NCBI GenBank assembly: GCA_905116865.2
Contig: CAJHNH020006046.1
Span: 274,001 to 338,000 of the forward strand
DNA from: Candidula unifasciata
Lineage: Eukaryota > Mollusca > Gastropoda > Stylommatophora > Geomitridae
Length of the DNA: 64,000 nt
Direction of reading: 5' to 3'
Numbering within the stretch: position 1 is the stretch's first letter; the number at the start of each line of letters is the position of its first letter. Position numbers and translations under genes: made by a program. Positions 60,025 through 64,000 of the stretch are shown here, one piece after another. A model generated the notes under the pieces. It had not been told where the DNA came from, did no database searches, and worked only from the letters and a program-made list of their open reading frames with translations.

Positions 60025-60255
60025 CTCAATGGTTGACCAGTCTACAACGGTTAAACTGGACGGGTTCTCCAGGGGCAACACCTGTAGATAAGCGGTCAAA
60101 GATACCACAAATACAAGGCTACGCAGAATTTAACCGGGTAAACAAATGCTCGCTGAAGTCGGATATTTCGACCAAAAGGCGAAAATATTGCAGCCTCGAC
60201 ATGAACAGTCACAGCGCAATTACATCACTCAGACGAACGGGAAAAAAAAATAGAA
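60025..60255 (+). mobile_element. SINE type-B body copy
   Basis: ctggacgggttctccagggg, aacacctgtagataagcggt, tcgaccaaaaggcgaaaata and ttgcagcctcgacatgaaca match 29930-30170. Confidence 0.65.
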
Positions 60256-60361
60256 ATGCACAAGACAGTCGTTATAATTGCCAGCATAAATATTCTACCC
60301 TAATCATAGCGCAGAAGGTGAAAATAAAGCAAATGACTTTTCTTTAACACCTTACGAGTAC

Positions 60362-60555
60362 TGGACATACATGGCTATATTTTATAGACCAATCACCACA
60401 CGTTTGGTGATTTGGTCAGTATCACATTGGCCGCCTTTATTTCCCAGGACCGTAGCTGGTTTCTATTTAGGGATGGGTCGACTTATAACAAAATTCCGTC
60501 TTTTCAGGACTGGAACCCAAGACCTTCCAGATGCTGTGAGCTGGTTAATATCTGA
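60362..60555 (-). mobile_element. SINE-E copy, minus
   Basis: ggctatattttatagaccaa, gatttggtcagtatcacatt, ggccgcctttatttcccagg and ggactggaacccaagacctt (B-box region) match the SINE at 37134-37386 in reverse. Confidence 0.7.
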
Positions 60556-60694
60556 AATAATAATTATGCAAATTACATAAATGATTGAAAGAAATGCGAT
60601 TACACCAGATATAAATAGTATACACTTAAAAAAAACGCGCACTAAATATTCGGATTTAAAAATAAGAGCTGAACAAGATATTACGTATGTAACA

Positions 60695-60900
60695 TTACTA
60701 CTACTCTGAATCAACGTCCAGTTCTGAGTTACGATTTGGGTTATCTTCACGGCACTCCGGACACGTCCTATGGGCCATGATTCCCCCTTCAACATATGTA
60801 GCAGCATTTCGCGGTTGATAATCCCAGTAATATGTTGGATGACTAGATTTCTCGTGCGTCTGGTGTGCTTTTCGTGCCAATCCCGTGCGGTATATTTTTT
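60695..60900 (-). mobile_element. LINE 3' end fragment (family X)
   Basis: The minus frame reads YYWDYQPRNAATYVEGG, AHRTCPECREDNPNRNSELD, a Cys-x2-Cys-bearing C-terminus. The same 3' end is at 54560-54640. Confidence 0.6.
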
Positions 60901-61462
60901 TTTTCAGTAGAATGAAAGCCATTGAAATGCCACCGCTAATAGCTTGCCGCGATCAGATCAAAAATTGAAAGTGTATTTTGATTTAATTGCTTATCTATTT
61001 CTGCATCATCGTATGAGACGGCCCTGACAACGCCATTCCAATAGATGCAAGTAGTAATGTAGTGATGGGGGAAGATTAAGACAGTTGTGTTGTTCGTTAC
61101 CTTGAGCTTCAGCGAGGGCCGTCACAAACAAAGCATTTGCCCCTTAACAGTTTTCTTACTGGGGGGGGGGGAGTTGTTTTTTTTTTTTGGGGGGGGGGGG
61201 GAGTCTGCTGTTAAAGATTAGAAATAAATTTACAGATTTTGGGACATTCGTAGAGGGAAGTAAATGAAGATCATTTCTTGTTTTGTTTTTTTCCCGAAGT
61301 TTAGCTTGCTTTGGAAAGAATTATCTGGCACCACCGCAAGGGGCAAACTCTTCCATTAAAGAGTCGGACAAATCCAGCGGTGTGCTAGAAGGTCATACTG
61401 TTTGTAGCTGTATATCTTAATAATTCAGTACTGGTAGGTTTTGTCACCAAGACATTCACACC
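60901..61462 (+). promoter_or_regulatory. SSBP1 upstream region and 5' UTR
   Basis: The promoter should lie here because the first coding exon starts at 61463. No TATA box stands out. Two G tracts (61161-61170, 61189-61201) flank a T run. A translation-start context cacaccatgc precedes the ORF. Confidence 0.35.
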
Positions 61463-61486
61463 ATGCTCAGAATACTTCAGAAACGG
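61463..61486 (+). CDS. SSBP1: SSBP1 coding exon 1
   Basis: Eight codons, MLRILQKR, donor GTGAGT. Chosen because it gives a start in phase with exon 2 and a targeting-type sequence. Confidence 0.78.
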
Positions 61487-63961
61487 GTGAGTTTGTACAA
61501 GAACAACAGTAACCTTAAAGGCTTATTTGATTTGTCTGTATTCACAGAAACCTTGTATTTACATATTTAATGATAATTCACACAAGGTGTCTAAAGTTTC
61601 TTAAAGACCAGCACCAGCGGTGACATGACGTGCTTTTTCAGAAGTCTGCCTGTCTGAGTTGATATAATTGCTTCCCTCTTTTTAAAAGTACACTAGCAGT
61701 TAATGGTAATATATTGTTAAAATTAAACAATTGCAGCATTTTTTTTTAGTAACATCTGTTCTGAACACATCTTTCTTTCTAGTGATTTTTTAGGAGTCAC
61801 CTGAATTAAATTTAAACAGTGCCTATTCACTAGCTACTTCAGTCAAATTTTTAAAATGCCCTCTACATCAATAAAACCAGCACAGTTAGATAGCTGTAAA
61901 CAATCTCTTTCCAATGGTACCTCAATTAGGCTTGTATGTCATTTCTGAGCTGAGATATGTAGGATTTTGTGGAGATGAGATGTAATAAACAGTCGCTAAA
62001 ACTTGTGACCCAGAAACAAGTTTTTCTCTGCGCAACCTACTGCGCAGTTCTGTATCGGCTTTGTTGACATTGGACTGTCATTGGACAAGATGGCAGGCAA
62101 TGAGACTCAGCCGCATGCGATTGCCTAAAAAATGTCACTGTAAATTTAAACAGCCAAAAACGGGAAAGAAATTTTATATTCAAATGTAAAATTGGACGGA
62201 GAATTCAATTATAACTAGCATTACCATGTCTGGTAATGTTTAAGGCCAAAGCCAACCTTGAATACTTTACCGCTATTTTCAATCAAACTGATGTAACAGA
62301 AAAACAGAGGACGTCCGGCTGTCGTAGACATGCGCTGTTAATCGGGTTCCTTCCCGCTGTTTTCAGCCATTTAGAGTGGGTGAAAATCACACCAATCGCA
62401 AAATTTCATGAGAGATTAGGACCCATCCCGAAACCCCAGCCGACATTTTCGAAACAAGTATCAACCGGTTTCCATGGTAGCGGAAAATAAATCTGAATCA
62501 CTGCAGATGCACTAACCACCACCCTGTGCTGAACTATACCATATAATATTTTTATGCTTTACATATAATTTTTCAGTTGCTCGCTTAAAGGTTCAAATCC
62601 GCATCAAAATAATGAAACAACAACTTAACCTTGGTTCCTAAAAATGCACTACTGCATGGTAGAATAAAAGCTAACCAGTGTATAACAGAATTACAATGCA
62701 TCACTGCAGTTGTTAACCTCGAAAATCGCACTTAACCTCCCTCACCTGGATCTACACACCTGGTCATGCAGGTGTAAAGGGAAATGAGCGAGCAGACCAA
62801 CTGGCAAGCATTGCACTAATACATGTGGGAAGAAGCATGGACAGAGTAGATATCATCAACCCTGTACGGACTGGGCTAGTGGATAATAATCCCTGACACT
62901 AGCACGATTGCGTGACAGGGGAGGAAAGCATGGTGAAGCACGACTATGCCATCTTCAAGGATAAGATAGACAATATAACTAGCTTCTTAATAAATGAACT
63001 ATTAGTTGAAGTATTTTGGACTGGCTGGTGCATCAGAGGAATGAGCATTTGGAATGCCCAATGTGCAGTGACGTAGATTGTGACATAACCTTTCATTGTT
63101 TTTTGGGGTTTTTTTTCAGAATAAAATTAAAATATGTCCCATAATAATGAATTTGATATTTTTTAAATTGCCAGGTTACTACAGGGTTGATGGCTCAGTC
63201 GAGCCGGATGGCATCAAACACAGTAGTTGATTCTCCAGATCTTGCAGATGACATAGAATCTGACCCCAGGAAGCGAGTTCAGAGATGTAAGCTTTTCCTG
63301 TCTATATTCTGTGACTTCATAAATGTAACAACATGATTTGATATTATGTATAGACCTAAAGCACTCCACCCTGTTTCGTTCTGTTTTCAGTGGTTTTCCA
63401 TTTTTCAGTGGCACATGTTAGAATAACTTAGTAATTTTTTGAAAAACCGTAACTTGATAACCATGTTTATGAATTTGACACATGCTGGAATTTTTAGATG
63501 TCTTTTTTTGACAGATCTGACACATTTGTGTGAGACTGTTGGTCATTGCCTCTCAGGCAGATGCACTCCGACTTTGAAGGAAGCTTCCAATCAGTTGACT
63601 CTTGCGACATGCTTTTGGGTAGGCAGTGGGTCTGTTATTGTTTTTTCCCCTATAATAGGACCCTGGAACCCACATATTTTGTTCGTTAATTCTACTTGTT
63701 CCACACACATTCTGCATATTCCCACCCAGTTGTCCTCAAGTTGTATTTATTTTGAAGTGACTGCTTTTTATTGTGTTTAGAATTTTTAACATTGTTACAT
63801 TGTAAATAAGTTTACTCCCATCTTTTTTTGTTGTCAACTAGGTCTCAACAGAGTAACTTTGATTGGCAGGGTTGGCAAAGACCCAGAACATCGAGGAAAT
63901 TCCACGCACCCCTGTATCATTTTCCCTCTTGCTACAAATGCGCAGTACAGAAAGGCTGATG
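61463..63961 (+). CDS. SSBP1: Mitochondrial single-stranded DNA-binding protein SSBP1, 5' part
   Basis: SSBP1 forms a tetramer that coats single-stranded mitochondrial DNA and aids the replicative helicase and polymerase gamma. Exons 61463-61486, 63175-63286 and 63842-63961 join in phase 0 and phase 1 and continue off the right edge. The protein starts MLRILQKR-VTTGLMAQSSRM, a basic, acid-poor targeting peptide, then SDPRKRVQRCLNRVTLIGRV and GKDPEHRG, CIIFPLATNAQYRKADG. NRV-LIGRVG-DPE and F-LATN are the hallmark OB-fold start of bacterial-type SSB. The very short first exon with an intron right after the targeting-peptide start fits the animal gene. Confidence 0.92.
61487..62730. other. SSBP1 intron 1, mostly unrecognised
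   Basis: The open frame 62236-62490 sits in sequence I cannot assign; no domain or splice logic supports it as an exon. Confidence 0.45.
62735..62890 (+). mobile_element. LINE RNase H end, short fragment
   Basis: The plus frame reads LTWIYTPGHAGVKGNERADQ + LASIALIHVG, the terminal RNase H motif with its His and Asp. A 5'- and 3'-truncated remnant in SSBP1 intron 1. Confidence 0.75.
63175..63286 (+). CDS. SSBP1: SSBP1 coding exon 2
   Basis: Acceptor TTGCCAG, donor GTAAGC. Encodes VTTGLMAQSSRMASNTVV to DPRKRVQR plus one base of the next codon. Confidence 0.87.
63495..63685 (-). mobile_element. SINE-A copy, 5' part, in SSBP1 intron 2
   Basis: gacagatctgacacatttgt, ctcaggcagatgcactccga, gaagcttccaatcagttgac, gcgacatgcttttgggtagg and aggaccctggaacccacat. 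The 3' half is missing. Confidence 0.72.
63842..63961 (+). CDS. SSBP1: SSBP1 coding exon 3
   Basis: Acceptor CAACTAG, donor GTTAGT. Encodes (C)LNRVTLIGRVGKDPEHRG to YRKADG, the first strands of the OB fold. Confidence 0.93.
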
Positions 63962-64000
63962 GTTAGTTTTGGAAATTTGTTTGAATTAGTTATGGTTGAA

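Noticed and set aside
62236..62490. 84-codon plus frame as an SSBP1 exon
   Set aside because: SSBP1 exons 1 and 2 join directly in phase 0; this frame has no likeness to the family and no matching splice sites.

Overview
The window is animal nuclear DNA. Coding exons are small and bounded by GT/AG sites, introns are long, and most of the rest is made of retroelements, SINE-like repeats, MITE-like inverted repeats and minisatellites. The mix of interspersed families (several LINE lineages, SINEs with tRNA-like heads, GAA-tailed repeats) and the divergence of the conserved proteins fit an invertebrate, plausibly a mollusc such as a gastropod. That taxonomic guess is inference and was not tested by a search.

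Four host genes can be supported. (1) A KMT5B/KMT5C (SUV4-20) histone H4K20 methyltransferase lies on the minus strand. Six coding exons run from 13945 down to 876, and the C-terminal part continues off the left edge. (2) A complete four-exon CYTH-domain gene (CyaB/class IV adenylate cyclase-like, 171 aa) lies on the plus strand at 27878-33941. (3) A very large C2H2 zinc-finger protein with an AT-hook lies on the minus strand, with one uninterrupted coding exon of about 4.9 kb at 48939-53858. (4) The 5' part of SSBP1, the mitochondrial single-stranded DNA-binding protein, lies on the plus strand. Three exons at 61463-63961 are visible and it continues off the right edge.

Layout: 1-14 kb is KMT5B, whose introns hold 42-bp, 71-bp and 27-bp tandem arrays, a TTAA-flanked piggyBac-like element and a 5'-truncated LINE with a perfect 14-bp target duplication. 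14-27 kb is a graveyard of non-LTR retrotransposons, including a nested LINE insertion, plus palindromic MITE-like elements. 27.8-34 kb is the CYTH gene; one intron holds a 24-bp minisatellite that grew out of a SINE. 34-37 kb is a dense SINE cluster. 37387-45319 is a young LTR retrotransposon with nearly identical LTRs. Its single long ORF fuses Gag, protease and an RNase H-like end and lacks a recognisable RT core and integrase. 46-48.9 kb holds more SINE and repeat copies. 48.9-53.9 kb is the zinc-finger gene. 54-60.9 kb is LINE RNase H fragments and MITE-like elements. 61.4-64 kb is SSBP1.

The genes form no operon and share no evident pathway. The most unusual items are the RT-less LTR element with an intact ORF, the SINE-born minisatellite, the duplicated five-finger module in the zinc-finger protein, and a GAA 3' tail shared by LINEs and SINEs. 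All family assignments come from motif reading, not from database searches.
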